A stretch of DNA of 64,000 bases from an uncultured Litoreibacter sp. (GTDB lineage Bacteria; Pseudomonadota; Alphaproteobacteria; Rhodobacterales; Rhodobacteraceae): contig CANLVO010000001.1 of NCBI GenBank assembly GCA_947494645.1, positions 2,170,001 through 2,234,000 of the forward strand, in the 5' to 3' direction. This document shows positions 25,094-35,014 of the stretch, one piece after another; positions within the stretch are counted from its first letter, which is position 1, and each line of letters opens with the position of its first letter. The translations under genes and the position numbers were made by a program. Below the pieces are notes generated by a model. It was not told the origin of the DNA and made no database searches. It was given only the letters and a program-made list of their open reading frames with translations.

Positions 25094-26700
25094 CTTCTAC
25101 CTTCGACTATGTGGTCATAGGTGGCGGCTCATCTGGTGCCGCTTGCGCCGCTGGGCTGGTGAATGGTGGCGCTCGGGTTTTGTTGCTCGAAGCGGGGCAC
25201 GCCCATCGCCACCCACTCTTGGATATGCCACCGGGCATCTTCAAGATGATCAACGGGTCCAAATTCATGCGCTATCACCAGACCGAACCGCAGCCACATC
25301 TGGATGGTCGGGTTCATGATATCCCGCAAGGACACGTGTTGGGCGGAGGGTCTTCGGTAAACGCCCAAGTCTATATGCGGGGGCGACCATCTGATTACGA
25401 TGCTTGGAATGACATATTGCGCGGCACAAATGATGGTGTCGGCTGGGGCTGGGCAGACGTGCTGCCCTACTTTAGCGGCATGGAGAACAACAACCGTTAC
25501 GCCAACGATCTGCATGGTACCGATGGACCCGTGCAAGTATCCGACCCGGGCCATATCAACGATATGTCACGCTGGTTTGTGCAGGCTGTGCAAAAGCTCG
25601 GCGAGCCGTTCAACCCCGACTTCAACGGCCCCGCACAACGAGGCGTGGGGTTCTACCAGTTCACCAACCGGGCTGGGCGGCGCAGCTCATCAGCCTACGC
25701 TTTTCTTGCTCCGCTTGAGAACAACCCCAACCTAACTATAGAACTGCATGCGGAGGTTTCGCGGATTGCCATACAAGGCGGACGGGCCACGGCTGTGGAA
25801 TATCGCGACCCTTCAGGTGATCATGTCGTACAAGTCAGTGGCGAGGTCGTTGTGGCGGCGGGCGCGCTGGTCTCACCTAAGTTGTTGATGCAGTCCGGCG
25901 TTGGGCCGGAAGAACATCTGCGTTCGCACGAGATCTCCGTCATTTGCCCCAGCCCTGGTGTCGGACAGAACCTAATAGATCACCCAGAGGTGCCAATAAC
26001 CGCCTTTGCCAATGGACCCTACGGCTATTTCAAGCAAGGCGATGGTTGGCGTATGCTCCGCAATGGGTTGCAATTCAAACTGTTCGGCACCGGACCAGTG
26101 ACTTCAGCGGGAGTAGAGGCTGGGGCCTTTGTGAACCCCGCCACTCCAGAGTCTGATCCGACGATACAGGCGTTTTGCGTGCCGATTGTTTACCTCGACC
26201 GTGACGCCTTACAGGAGGTAGAGGACGACTATGGGCTGACCGTGACAACCGTCGTGGTGAAACCCAAATCGCGCGGAGAGGTACGGCTTCGCTCGGCGGA
26301 CCCATACGAAATGCCTAGCGTATCTCCCAACCTGCTGCGGCATGAAGACGATATGGCCGATATGATCCGCGGCCAACGGTTCTTCCGTCGTGCATTCGAG
26401 ACGGCGCCGCTAAAGGACCGTATCCGACAGATTGTGATCCCGGAGCGCGACGATGACGAGACCTTGCGTGCCCATTGCAAACGATTTGTGAAGACAAATT
26501 ATCATCCTGCCGGCACGTGCAAAATGGGCGCGGACGGCGATGAGATGGCAGTGCTTGATGCGAGGATGCGGGTACGTGGGGTCGAGAAGTTGCGCGTTTG
26601 TGACATGTCAGCGGTACCTGATATAAACGCTGGCAACACCAATGCGCCGGCGATGATGCTGGGCGCACGTTGCGCCGACCTAATCTTGGAAGAAGCCTAA
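25090..26700 (+). CDS. GMC-family FAD oxidoreductase (choline-dehydrogenase-like)
   Basis: A 536-residue flavoprotein starting at ATG 25090, overlapping lacI by 4 bp. FAD motif GGGSSGAACAAGLVNGG at residues 10-26, GMC signature GHVLGGGSSVNAQVYMRGRP, and active-site His in NYHPAGTCKMG, with Asn in GNTNAPAMM near the C-terminus. GMC enzymes oxidise alcohols or the ring carbons of sugars. Coupling to lacI suggests it acts on the sugar handled by the divergent operon, possibly its first oxidation. Its stop codon shares two bases with the convergent ABC ATPase stop. Confidence 0.82.
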   Translation: MTSTFDYVVIGGGSSGAACAAGLVNGGARVLLLEAGHAHRHPLLDMPPGIFKMINGSKFMRYHQTEPQPHLDGRVHDIPQGHVLGGGSSVNAQVYMRGRPSDYDAWNDILRGTNDGVGWGWADVLPYFSGMENNNRYANDLHGTDGPVQVSDPGHINDMSRWFVQAVQKLGEPFNPDFNGPAQRGVGFYQFTNRAGRRSSSAYAFLAPLENNPNLTIELHAEVSRIAIQGGRATAVEYRDPSGDHVVQVSGEVVVAAGALVSPKLLMQSGVGPEEHLRSHEISVICPSPGVGQNLIDHPEVPITAFANGPYGYFKQGDGWRMLRNGLQFKLFGTGPVTSAGVEAGAFVNPATPESDPTIQAFCVPIVYLDRDALQEVEDDYGLTVTTVVVKPKSRGEVRLRSADPYEMPSVSPNLLRHEDDMADMIRGQRFFRRAFETAPLKDRIRQIVIPERDDDETLRAHCKRFVKTNYHPAGTCKMGADGDEMAVLDARMRVRGVEKLRVCDMSAVPDINAGNTNAPAMMLGARCADLILEEA

Positions 26701-27680
26701 ACCTCACCCGCGAAATGGCACAACACTTCAGAGCCATTGATGTGCTTCGAAGAAGGTGCGGTCGTGCGGCATAGATCGGTCACATGCGGACAGCGAGAAG
26801 CGAATTTGCAACCCTCTCGTGCGACAGCGCCGTCGCTCAGCGACAAGCGTCTGCTGGTCTTCTTACGCGCACGCGGGTCAGGGATGGGTACAGCGCTCAA
26901 CAGCGCGCGGGTGTAGGGATGCTTGGGATCACTGAACAGCGCGTCACGATCTGCCAGCTCGACAATCTGCCCCAGATACATGACGGCGATGCGGTCGCAG
27001 ATATGTTCCACGACGGCCAAATCATGGGCGATAAAGATATAGGTGAGATCGAATTCTTCTTGCAAGTCCTGCATCAGATTAAGTGTTTGTGCCTGGATAG
27101 AAACATCCAAGGCAGAAACCGCTTCGTCCGCGATCACCACCTCGGGTTTTGTGGCCAAAGCCCTTGCAATGCCAAGACGCTGGCGCTGACCTCCGGAGAA
27201 CGCATTGGGGTAGCGCATCAGGAATTCTCTTTGCAGCCCAACCTGTTCCAATAAGCCACCGACCCGGTCTGCCAAAGCCTGCCCGCTGAGGGCTTCAGAC
27301 TTACGAAGGCATTGACCCACCAATTCCATGACGCGAAGGCGCGGGTTTAACGACGATTGCGGATCTTGAAACACCATACGCATGTCGCGCCAAATTTCGC
27401 TTAGAAGACGGCGATCCGCGCCCACCAGCTCATCTTTAGGTCTGCCCTGCCGGCTCATCTTGATGCTGCCCCCAGTTGGGTTCAGCACCCGAATGATGCA
27501 CCGCCCAAGGGTTGTTTTGCCGCTGCCCGACTCCCCTACTATTCCAAACGTCTCACCCCGTTTGACATCGAAACTGACACGATCGACTGCCTTCACGACA
27601 TCCGTGGACTTGGAAAAAAAACTGCCACCAATTGGAAAATGCATTTGCAGATCACGGATTTCGAGGATGTTATCGGCCAT
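26697..27680 (-). CDS. Oligopeptide-type ABC ATPase (DppF/OppF family)
   Basis: A 327-residue ATPase. ATG 27680 follows GGAGG and overlaps the previous gene by 11 bp. Walker A is GESGSGKTT, the signature is [15 protein letters not shown], Walker B is [14 protein letters not shown]-terminal Cys-containing OppF extension ([15 protein letters not shown]) may carry an iron-sulfur site, as in other family members. It is the last gene of the family-5 importer operon. Confidence 0.87.
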   Translation of the reverse strand: MADNILEIRDLQMHFPIGGSFFSKSTDVVKAVDRVSFDVKRGETFGIVGESGSGKTTLGRCIIRVLNPTGGSIKMSRQGRPKDELVGADRRLLSEIWRDMRMVFQDPQSSLNPRLRVMELVGQCLRKSEALSGQALADRVGGLLEQVGLQREFLMRYPNAFSGGQRQRLGIARALATKPEVVIADEAVSALDVSIQAQTLNLMQDLQEEFDLTYIFIAHDLAVVEHICDRIAVMYLGQIVELADRDALFSDPKHPYTRALLSAVPIPDPRARKKTSRRLSLSDGAVAREGCKFASRCPHVTDLCRTTAPSSKHINGSEVLCHFAGEV

Positions 27681-28707
27681 CCGTTGCCTCCATGTCATGT
27701 AGATGACAAGCCACCTGCGTTTCGCCCGCTTGCTGCAGCTCTGGCACCGACTTATCACAAACACCCGGCATTGCTTGGTCGCACCGTGTGCGAAACGGGC
27801 AGCCCGATGGGCGTGCCAACGGATGCGGCACCATGCCACGAATAGCAGGCAAGCGCGCGCGTCGCTCAGCCCCAATGCGCGGTACAGACTCCAAGAGTGC
27901 GCGGGTGTAGGGGTGCTGCGGGTTTTCGAAGATCGAATAGACATCGCCAGCTTCGACGACCCGGCCCATATACATTACAGCCACGTCTTCAGCGACCTCA
28001 GCCACTACTCCTAAATCATGGGTGATCAGCATCACGCCCATCTCCAACTCGTCCTTCAATTCCGCGATGAGATCAAGGATTTGCGCCTGTGTGGTGACAT
28101 CTAACGCTGTCGTTGGCTCATCCGCTATCAACAAGCGCGGCTCGCAACTCAGCGCCATAGCAATCATCGCGCGCTGACGCATACCGCCCGAAAGCTCAAA
28201 CGGATAAGCCTCCGCCCGCTCAGCCGGTTTGGGGATTCCGACTTTGTGCAGCATCTCGATGGCGATTTCTTTTGCCTCGGTCTTTGAGATTTTGCGATGC
28301 AGCAATAGTGTCTCTGAAATCTGTTGGCCAATCTTGGTGATCGGTCCGAGCGACGACATCGGCTCCTGAAAGATCATCGCGATGTCCTGTCCCCTAACCT
28401 CGCGCAACATTCGCGAACCGGGCCGCGCCTTGGCCAGATCAACACTACGCCCATTGGCAGCCCGGTATGTGATCGAGCCTTCTACAATGCGACCCGGTGA
28501 ATCCACGATCCGTAGAATCGAACGGGCCATAATGGATTTGCCGCAGCCAGACTCGCCCAAAATGCAAAGGGTCCGGTTAGCGTGCACATCCAGATTGACG
28601 CCTTCCACTGCTTTGACCACGCCGTCATCGGTAAAGAAATGCGTTCTCAGACCCCTGATCTCCACAAGCGGTGGGTTAGTCGATTTAGAAATGGTATCAA
28701 TTGGCAT
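27670..28707 (-). CDS. Oligopeptide-type ABC ATPase (DppD/OppD family)
   Basis: A 345-residue ATPase. Walker A GESGCGKS, signature [15 protein letters not shown], Walker [13 protein letters not shown], and the C-terminal [16 protein letters not shown] Cys cluster. The start at 28707 overlaps the permease stop; a GTG/ATG pair at 28725-28722 is an alternative. It pairs with the next gene to drive the DppBC-like permeases. Confidence 0.86.
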   Translation of the reverse strand: MPIDTISKSTNPPLVEIRGLRTHFFTDDGVVKAVEGVNLDVHANRTLCILGESGCGKSIMARSILRIVDSPGRIVEGSITYRAANGRSVDLAKARPGSRMLREVRGQDIAMIFQEPMSSLGPITKIGQQISETLLLHRKISKTEAKEIAIEMLHKVGIPKPAERAEAYPFELSGGMRQRAMIAMALSCEPRLLIADEPTTALDVTTQAQILDLIAELKDELEMGVMLITHDLGVVAEVAEDVAVMYMGRVVEAGDVYSIFENPQHPYTRALLESVPRIGAERRARLPAIRGMVPHPLARPSGCPFRTRCDQAMPGVCDKSVPELQQAGETQVACHLHDMEATDGR

Positions 28708-29836
28708 GTGGATCAGCGGCATCACGAAGGCCGTCCCCCAAGAAATTGAGAGCCAGAACGGCGAAGACGATCATCGACCCCGGCGCAACAAGAAGCCAAG
28801 GCGCTTCAATGATGGTGCGAATGTTCTGAGCCTCTTTCAAAAGCGTACCCCAAGACACGATGGGCGGCTGCAGTCCGATACCAAGAAAGCTGAGCGAGGT
28901 TTCAGCCAAAATCATAAGCGGCACCGCCAGCGTCAGGGATGCGATGATATGGCTGGAGAACGACGGCACCATATGCTTCCGGATCACTTCCCAGTCGCTC
29001 AATCCGTCAAGGCGCGCGGCGGTGATAAAGTCCTCATTCCGCAGCGACAAGAATTTGCCCCGCACTTCGCGGGCGAGTGACGTCCATCCGATCATCGACA
29101 CGATCAACGTTACAATGAAGTAGGTGCGCAACGGCGGCCAGCCGAGCGGAATTGCAGCGGCCAATCCCATCCAAAGTGGGATAGTCGGGATAGATCGTAG
29201 GAACTCGATGATCCGCTGGATCACATTGTCGATCCAGCCGCCGTAATATCCGGAAATACCCCCCAGGGAGACACCGATGATCAGCGAAACCGCGACGCCC
29301 ACCAGCCCAATAGACATGGATATTTGCGTGCCGATGATAATCCGGCTCAGAATGTCACGGCCCAGCCGGTCGGATCCGAAGAAGTAAACCACGTCTTCCG
29401 GATCTTTCGGACCAAAGAAATGCCGGTCGACCTTCCAGAGACCAAGCAGCTCATATTCATGGCCTCTCACGAAAAAACCGAGCGGGACGATCTCGCCTTC
29501 CCGCACTTCGTAGCTACGGCGCATTGTGGATTGATCCACTTTCATCCGCAAAGCGTCCGCATGCAGCACGAATTGCGCCCCCTGCCCAGCGTCATGGAAA
29601 AAATGGATGCCTTGCGGAGGCACAAAAATGCCCCGCCTGTTGGTTTCGTCATGGGCTTCAGGTGCGAAAAAATTTCCAAACAATGCCAATAGATAGACGA
29701 ACCCGACCAGCCAAAGGGAAACATAGGCCAGACGATGCCGCTTGAACTTACGCCACATTAACGCCCAGGGGCCAAGCAGGATTGGCGCAGCAACGGCGCT
29801 TTCTGGGCTTTCGTGAGATAGCTCAACCGTGCTCAT
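28697..29836 (-). CDS. Oligopeptide-type ABC permease (DppC/OppC family)
   Basis: A 379-residue permease, longer than DppC (about 300). One N-terminal helix is followed by an insertion of roughly 130 periplasmic residues (RRGIFVPPQGIHFFHDAG onward). The usual five-helix core starts near residue 165 (RLGRDILSRIIIGTQISMSI). The ATPase-contact loop is DFITAARLDGLSDWEVIRKH. Large-insert OppC variants occur in importers for bulky ligands such as oligosaccharides. It overlaps the DppB gene by 4 bp. Confidence 0.84.
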   Translation of the reverse strand: MSTVELSHESPESAVAAPILLGPWALMWRKFKRHRLAYVSLWLVGFVYLLALFGNFFAPEAHDETNRRGIFVPPQGIHFFHDAGQGAQFVLHADALRMKVDQSTMRRSYEVREGEIVPLGFFVRGHEYELLGLWKVDRHFFGPKDPEDVVYFFGSDRLGRDILSRIIIGTQISMSIGLVGVAVSLIIGVSLGGISGYYGGWIDNVIQRIIEFLRSIPTIPLWMGLAAAIPLGWPPLRTYFIVTLIVSMIGWTSLAREVRGKFLSLRNEDFITAARLDGLSDWEVIRKHMVPSFSSHIIASLTLAVPLMILAETSLSFLGIGLQPPIVSWGTLLKEAQNIRTIIEAPWLLVAPGSMIVFAVLALNFLGDGLRDAADPHAN

Positions 29837-30816
29837 TGGTACCGTATCCTTGGGTCAATCCACGCCAAAAGCAGATCAGAGATTAGGGTCCCAAGCACGG
29901 TCAACAGGCTAACTATCAAGATGAGCGAGCCCGCCAGATACATGTCTTGAACCAGCAAAGCGCGCAGTAACAGCGGCCCTGTGGTGGGCAAGTTCATCAC
30001 AACCGCCACGATGATTTCACCAGAGACAAGCGTTGGCAGGATCCACCCAATGGTGGAGATGAAAGGGTTCAGCGCGACCCGTACAGGATAGCGCAGCAGC
30101 AACTGAAACTCGCTCATCCCCTTGGCGCGTGCTGTGACAACGTAAGGGCGGTACAATTCATCCAGCAGGTTAGCGCGCATGATACGGATCAGCGCTGCTG
30201 CGCCCGAGGTACCCACCACCACAATCGGCATCCAGATATGTTTCAGCAGATCAACAAACTTGGCCCAGCTCCAAGGTTGGTCCAGATATTCCGGACTGAC
30301 CAAACCACCAACGCTCTGGCCAAAATACTTGAACGCGACATACATCATCACCAAGGCCAAAAGAAAATTGGGTACGGCAAGGCCGATGAAGCCCAAGAAC
30401 GTCGCCACATAGTCCCCAACTGAGTATTTCTTGACCGCAGAATAGATACCGATGGGCAGCGCGGTCATCCAAATGAAAAGCAGCGTCAGCACAGAGATAC
30501 CGAAAGTCCAACCTAGCCTGTCCCAAATGAGGTCATTCACCGGGACGTTCTTTTCGAATGAAATGCCGAAATCCCAATGGAACAGGATGCCTCGCATCCA
30601 CTTGAGATACTGTATCCACATCGGTTGGCCCAATCCGTATTGGTCGGCCAGCGCCTGCCGGGTCCCCTCATCCAACCCACCGCTATCGGCGAGCTCAGCC
30701 GCCAGCGTATCTAGATAGTCCCCTGGCGGAAGCTGAATGATCGCAAACGTCACAACCGAGACCAAGAAAACGGTCGGGATCATGTAGAGAATGCGTCTGT
30801 AAAGAAACTGTATCAT
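29833..30816 (-). CDS. Oligopeptide-type ABC permease (DppB/OppB family)
   Basis: A 327-residue permease with six helices. The N-terminus RRILYMIPTVFLVSVVTFAI and the loop RPYVVTARAKGMSEFQLLLR are family hallmarks. It lies 143 bp after the binding-protein gene, the gap holding a stable hairpin, so it is probably expressed below the binding protein. Confidence 0.85.
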   Translation of the reverse strand: MIQFLYRRILYMIPTVFLVSVVTFAIIQLPPGDYLDTLAAELADSGGLDEGTRQALADQYGLGQPMWIQYLKWMRGILFHWDFGISFEKNVPVNDLIWDRLGWTFGISVLTLLFIWMTALPIGIYSAVKKYSVGDYVATFLGFIGLAVPNFLLALVMMYVAFKYFGQSVGGLVSPEYLDQPWSWAKFVDLLKHIWMPIVVVGTSGAAALIRIMRANLLDELYRPYVVTARAKGMSEFQLLLRYPVRVALNPFISTIGWILPTLVSGEIIVAVVMNLPTTGPLLLRALLVQDMYLAGSLILIVSLLTVLGTLISDLLLAWIDPRIRYQ

Positions 30817-30873
30817 GGATCTTTCGCGGGGTGTGTGCGCGCAGCCTAGCTTGCTTACGAGCGTGCGGGTAGT

Positions 30874-30907
30874 GGAGCAGCGCTAAGGGAGGGCCCAACG
30901 CTGCTCC
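30874..30907 (-). terminator. Attenuating hairpin between binding protein and permease genes
   Basis: Perfect 9-bp arms GGAGCAGCG and CGCTGCTCC with a 16-nt loop, and no U-tract. Hairpins here commonly raise binding-protein mRNA over permease mRNA. Confidence 0.55.
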
Positions 30908-30959
30908 TGTTATTTGCGAACCGCCCGGTGGGAGTTGTACGATCCGCAATTCTGGTGCG

Positions 30960-32894
30960 CTATGGCAGGTTGGTCCCGCCCTCAAAATACACTTGCGAGG
31001 TGTAGGGAGCCGGGGTCCAAAGCTGGCCAGCAATCGGCATCGGGTCAACATAGTTGCGCACATTGTTGCGCACCACGCCGTAAGCCCCATCGCTTTGTAC
31101 CATACCTATGGTCAGAAGCTGGCTGGTGGCCTGTTCGATCAGGTCCTTCAGAGCAGACTCCTGCGCAGCAGGGTCGGCATTCGTCGTCACACCACGATAA
31201 GCCTCGAACAGCGCCTTGATGTTTGCCGGCGGCTCAATCCCCTTGGAACGGTCGACCCCCCATGCGGCCCATTTCGGAGCCCAGTATACTGCCTGCCCGC
31301 GCGGCAAGTAGCAGTCCGGATTGGTGTAGGCGTCAGCAAGGCCACCACCGCAATTCCAGATATAGGCATCATGGTCGCCAGCAGAGGCAATTTCCTGCAA
31401 ACGTGACCGGTCAGAGGCGCGCACTTGAAAATCAAGTCCCACATCCTTGGCATACTCAGCCACTAGCTCCATCACATCAGGGTATTGGAAACCGAAGACA
31501 TCTGCGACCAAGAAGACCAGCGTAAAGCGGTTTCCGTCAGGTCCCAGCCGAAAACCGTCAGCGTCCTTCTTGTCCAAGCCCATGCCGTCGAGCAAGGCGT
31601 TGGCCATGTCTGGGTCGAACTCAGTGTGCTGCGTTACCCACGTTTCGTTATAGACGGGCGAGCGCTCATGTGGAGCAGTCTGCCCCGGCTTACCTGCACC
31701 CAGATAGACCAGATCAATAATCTCTTGCCGGTCCACCGCATGGCTCACGGCTTTGCGGAATTCAAACGTGTTGACGATCTCGTTTTTGATCGGATCGGGA
31801 TTGTTCAGGTTGAACATCAGGATTGATTGGTTTGATGGAATGTCACCCACTCCGAAGAAATCGTACTTGCCCCGGTCCTTGTTGTCCGTCAGTGCAGCGA
31901 GATTTGACGGGCGGCCAATATGGCGGGCCATATAGTCAATCTCGCCGTTGAACGCTTTCAACAGGATCGTTTCTGGATCTTCCACCTGGTCCCAAGTGAT
32001 CCGGTCGACGTAAGGAAGCTGGTTACCAGCCTCGTCAACCTTCCAGAAATACGGATTACGCTCAGCCACCACCCGGTCGGACGAGCCGTAGGCGTTGGTG
32101 GTTTTCCACGGGTGAAGCGTCGGGCGATCCGGGTTTTGCCAGAACAGCGGAGTATGCATCGGACCCGCCTTCAGATTGAACAGTTGTACCCAATCAGAGG
32201 CCGCAGGTTCCGCATCAATCAGCGCCTGAATGTCGTCGTTATGTGCCTCATGAAATTGGCTGAGGTAATGCTTGGGATAAACCACCGGGTAGTAGCCAAA
32301 CCCGTAAGCCATGTTCTGAATAAACAACCCGTTGGGCGCGCTGAATTTAAACTCGACCGTGGTGTCGTCGATCTTGGAGACCTGCACCGGGCCGCCCGCG
32401 TCTACGTAGTTAGGGTGTTTGGACGGGGTCAGCCTGTCGTCCATAAAAATCTCGTGCCAAAACAAAATGTCGTCGGCTGTGAAAGGCGCGCCATCTGACC
32501 AGCGCATCCCGTCGCGCAGTTTGAACGTATAGGTGGTTGCATCATCAGAGACAGTCCAGCTTTCGGCAATATTGGGCTTAACTTCTGACCAGTCATGGCT
32601 CCAACGCACTAAGAGCTCAGTACCAATTTGGCGCAGGATATTGTGTTGATCACCCCCACCCAGAATAGCGCGGCGCAACGTGCCGCCATATTCGCCAATG
32701 CTATCCAATGTCTCCATGACCATCGGATCGGATGGCATACGTTCTGCCACCGGCGGCAGTTCACCTGCCGCGACTTTGTCGGCGAGCATAGGCGCTTCTT
32801 CGAGTGCCCATGCGCTGGTGGCCATGGCTGCCATCAATCCAACCCCCGCAACGCTCGAGCGCCACATCTTTCTTCCCAAATTTCTCGGTTTCAT
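30960..32894 (-). CDS. Periplasmic solute-binding protein, family 5
   Basis: A 644-residue binding protein. ATG 32894 follows GGAGGAGA. The signal peptide ends in ATSAWA. Family-5 hallmarks are AESWTVSDDATTYTFKLRDG, MRWSDGAPFTADDILF and FRKAVSHAVDRQEIIDLVYL. Family 5 is best known for peptides and nickel, but several rhizobial and roseobacter members bind oligosaccharides (for example AgpA). A sugar-acid dehydratase 33 bp upstream on the same transcript favours a carbohydrate ligand. This is inference from context. Confidence 0.82.
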   Translation of the reverse strand: MKPRNLGRKMWRSSVAGVGLMAAMATSAWALEEAPMLADKVAAGELPPVAERMPSDPMVMETLDSIGEYGGTLRRAILGGGDQHNILRQIGTELLVRWSHDWSEVKPNIAESWTVSDDATTYTFKLRDGMRWSDGAPFTADDILFWHEIFMDDRLTPSKHPNYVDAGGPVQVSKIDDTTVEFKFSAPNGLFIQNMAYGFGYYPVVYPKHYLSQFHEAHNDDIQALIDAEPAASDWVQLFNLKAGPMHTPLFWQNPDRPTLHPWKTTNAYGSSDRVVAERNPYFWKVDEAGNQLPYVDRITWDQVEDPETILLKAFNGEIDYMARHIGRPSNLAALTDNKDRGKYDFFGVGDIPSNQSILMFNLNNPDPIKNEIVNTFEFRKAVSHAVDRQEIIDLVYLGAGKPGQTAPHERSPVYNETWVTQHTEFDPDMANALLDGMGLDKKDADGFRLGPDGNRFTLVFLVADVFGFQYPDVMELVAEYAKDVGLDFQVRASDRSRLQEIASAGDHDAYIWNCGGGLADAYTNPDCYLPRGQAVYWAPKWAAWGVDRSKGIEPPANIKALFEAYRGVTTNADPAAQESALKDLIEQATSQLLTIGMVQSDGAYGVVRNNVRNYVDPMPIAGQLWTPAPYTSQVYFEGGTNLP

Positions 32895-32927
32895 CGATCT
32901 CTCCTCCAAGATTATTCGAATTTTCGC

Positions 32928-34133
32928 TTACCAGTTCGTCACCGACCCATCGGGCCGGGTAAGATGCGGCCCTTCCAAATGAGTGAATTCTTGTTCCGCG
33001 ATAACGTCTTCGTTCACTTCGACCCCCAGGCCGGGCGCATCGGAAACCCGGTAGACCGGCCCTTCCATTTCGACTTGCTTCGGAAAAATCCGGGGATCGT
33101 GAAACCCAAGCTTTTCAACAGGCGACTGTCTTGTTTCGGCCCAACTAAAGTTTGGAACGGCTGCGCCAAGATGAACGGTCGCGGCAGTACATACGGGCCC
33201 CAGCGGATTGTGTGGCATCAGGTCGACATAATGACGCTCGCACCAACCCGCGATCTTCATCGCCTCGGTGAAGCCCCCCACATTGCAAACATCAAGGCGC
33301 ATGAATTGCGTCAGGCCCTGCTCGATGTAAGGTGCTGCCTGCCATTTCGAGGCAAACTCCTCGCCAATAGCAAAAGGGATCTCCGTCATGTTCCGCAGCG
33401 TGTGATACGCCTCGGGGCTTTCGCAGCGGATGGGTTCTTCTAGAAAATTTAGCGTGCCCCTTGGCAAGAGGGCGCAGAAATAGGCGACCTCTGGCACGGA
33501 ATAACGATGATGCAGATCGACCCCAAGCTGCACGTCCGGCCCAATCTCTTCGCGCACCGCAATTAGTTCTTCGGCCGTTCTGGCCAATGTCTTATGTGGC
33601 TCGAACACCGTGCTATCGTCGAAGCTCCCGGGATAGGTCCGAATACAGTCCCAGCCCATATCGATCAGGGTGCGCGCGTCTTCTTTCAACTGCGGGAGGT
33701 CACGCGCCATCGTAGTCGCGAAACTCGGAACAAATTCACGCTGACGCCCCCCAAGCAATTGATAGACCGGAACTCCGAGCCGTTTTCCCAGCAGGTCGTA
33801 CAACGCAATATCGATCGCCGAAATGGCAGCGGTTAGAACCCGCCCGCCCTCAAAATACTGGCCGCGATAGCACTCTTGCCAAATCCGTCCTATCTGACGG
33901 CTATCCTGTCCAAGTAGGAAATCGGAGAAATGCTCGATTGTCGCGGCGACCGATCCTTCCCGGGACGACATCCCGGACTCGCCCCAGCCAAACAACCCAT
34001 CTTCAGTCGTTATCTTTACCAGTAGCTGATTGCGTTTCCCCACTCGCGCCCTAATCGGCCGAATTTCCGCGATCCGCGCTGCGGCTTGTGTGCTCATCCC
34101 GATCGCTTCCAGTTTTCCGTCCGCACTGGCCAT
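32928..34133 (-). CDS. Galactonate-dehydratase-like enolase-superfamily enzyme
   Basis: A 401-residue enzyme; ATG 34133 follows GGGAGGG. The barrel metal and catalytic residues fit the galactonate dehydratase (DgoD) type: Asp-x-His in GVDLHHR, Glu in FLEEPIR, Glu in AIGEEF, and His in MPHNPLGPV. A sugar acid is the likely substrate, dehydrated to a 2-keto-3-deoxy acid. It is the first gene of the importer operon and divergent from a GntR regulator, with nested inverted repeats between them. Confidence 0.82.
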   Translation of the reverse strand: MASADGKLEAIGMSTQAAARIAEIRPIRARVGKRNQLLVKITTEDGLFGWGESGMSSREGSVAATIEHFSDFLLGQDSRQIGRIWQECYRGQYFEGGRVLTAAISAIDIALYDLLGKRLGVPVYQLLGGRQREFVPSFATTMARDLPQLKEDARTLIDMGWDCIRTYPGSFDDSTVFEPHKTLARTAEELIAVREEIGPDVQLGVDLHHRYSVPEVAYFCALLPRGTLNFLEEPIRCESPEAYHTLRNMTEIPFAIGEEFASKWQAAPYIEQGLTQFMRLDVCNVGGFTEAMKIAGWCERHYVDLMPHNPLGPVCTAATVHLGAAVPNFSWAETRQSPVEKLGFHDPRIFPKQVEMEGPVYRVSDAPGLGVEVNEDVIAEQEFTHLEGPHLTRPDGSVTNW

Positions 34134-34171
34134 TGAACCCTCCCGGTTCACGAATCCACTCGAATATTTTG

Positions 34172-34221
34172 TAGCACATTTCCAATTAAATCGTCGATTA
34201 TTTTTGTGCTATAGACGATTT
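34172..34221. promoter_or_regulatory. Interlocked inverted repeats between dehydratase and gntR
   Basis: Two overlapping pairs: TAGCACA (34172-34178) with TGTGCTA (34205-34211), and AAATCGTC (34188-34195) with GACGATTT (34214-34221). Both are perfect. They sit between the divergent starts and are candidate operators for the GntR regulator. Confidence 0.5.
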
Positions 34222-34318
34222 TACCTCGCGGTGAGGCATCAACTCTCTGGATTCGAAGGAGAAATCCACTTAGTCTTTGATTACGCACCGCCCTTCGGCA
34301 GCAGAATTTCGGATCCAA

Positions 34319-34978
34319 ATGTCAAGAATTGACCACACAGACGATCAGGAAAACTCGCTCTACGAGGCCATTCTCGACGATATCTCTAGCGGTAAGTTGA
34401 AGGGCGGGCAGCGCCTGAAGGTCTCCGAGTTGGCCAAGCGTTTTGGCGTCTCTACCAGCCCCATCAGAGAGGTCCTGCGGCAGATGCACGGCGAAGGATT
34501 TGTAGAGATCAGCCCAAACCGTGGCGCAATGGTCAAAGAAGCGGACGCAAACACAATCCAGAATATTTTCGAGGTTCTTCAACTTCTAGAGCCTTATTTT
34601 GTCAGCTGGTTTGCTGACTTTTCTCAGCCCTCAATGGTTGAAGAAATGGCGGTCATTCAACAGCAGATGCATGAGACCGACAATCAAGACCAACTCGCAT
34701 TTAGGAAGCTCGATTTCGAGTTCCACTGGTCGATCTGCAAACGGCACTATAACCAGGTTGCAGCCCAATCATGGCGCAACTTACGAACTGCGCTGAATGT
34801 TCATGCAGCTGAGTTGAGGATTAGCCCTGTTCGCTACCAGGCGATCCTTGAGGACCATGACGAGCTCATCGCCGCCTTCCGCGCGAACGACGCCGCCCGC
34901 GCCGATATCGTTATTCGCAGGCACATAGATGGCTCATTTGTACAAATGTCCCAACAAATGCGTGCGTTGGGGCTGTGA
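34319..34978 (+). CDS. GntR-family regulator (FadR-type)
   Basis: A 219-residue regulator. The winged helix is at about residues 12-72 (LYEAILDDISSGKLKGGQRL; SELAKRFGVSTSPIREVLRQ). An FCD-type helical effector domain follows, with likely metal-ligand residues in LDFEFHWSICKRH, LEDHDELI and RHIDGS. I start at ATG 34319; a TTG at 34277 is possible. It is divergent from the dehydratase/importer operon and most likely controls it in response to a sugar acid. Confidence 0.82.
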   Translation: MSRIDHTDDQENSLYEAILDDISSGKLKGGQRLKVSELAKRFGVSTSPIREVLRQMHGEGFVEISPNRGAMVKEADANTIQNIFEVLQLLEPYFVSWFADFSQPSMVEEMAVIQQQMHETDNQDQLAFRKLDFEFHWSICKRHYNQVAAQSWRNLRTALNVHAAELRISPVRYQAILEDHDELIAAFRANDAARADIVIRRHIDGSFVQMSQQMRALGL

Positions 34979-35014
34979 CGTCAATCGTTCTGATCTTACT
35001 ATCGCTTCGGCGTT

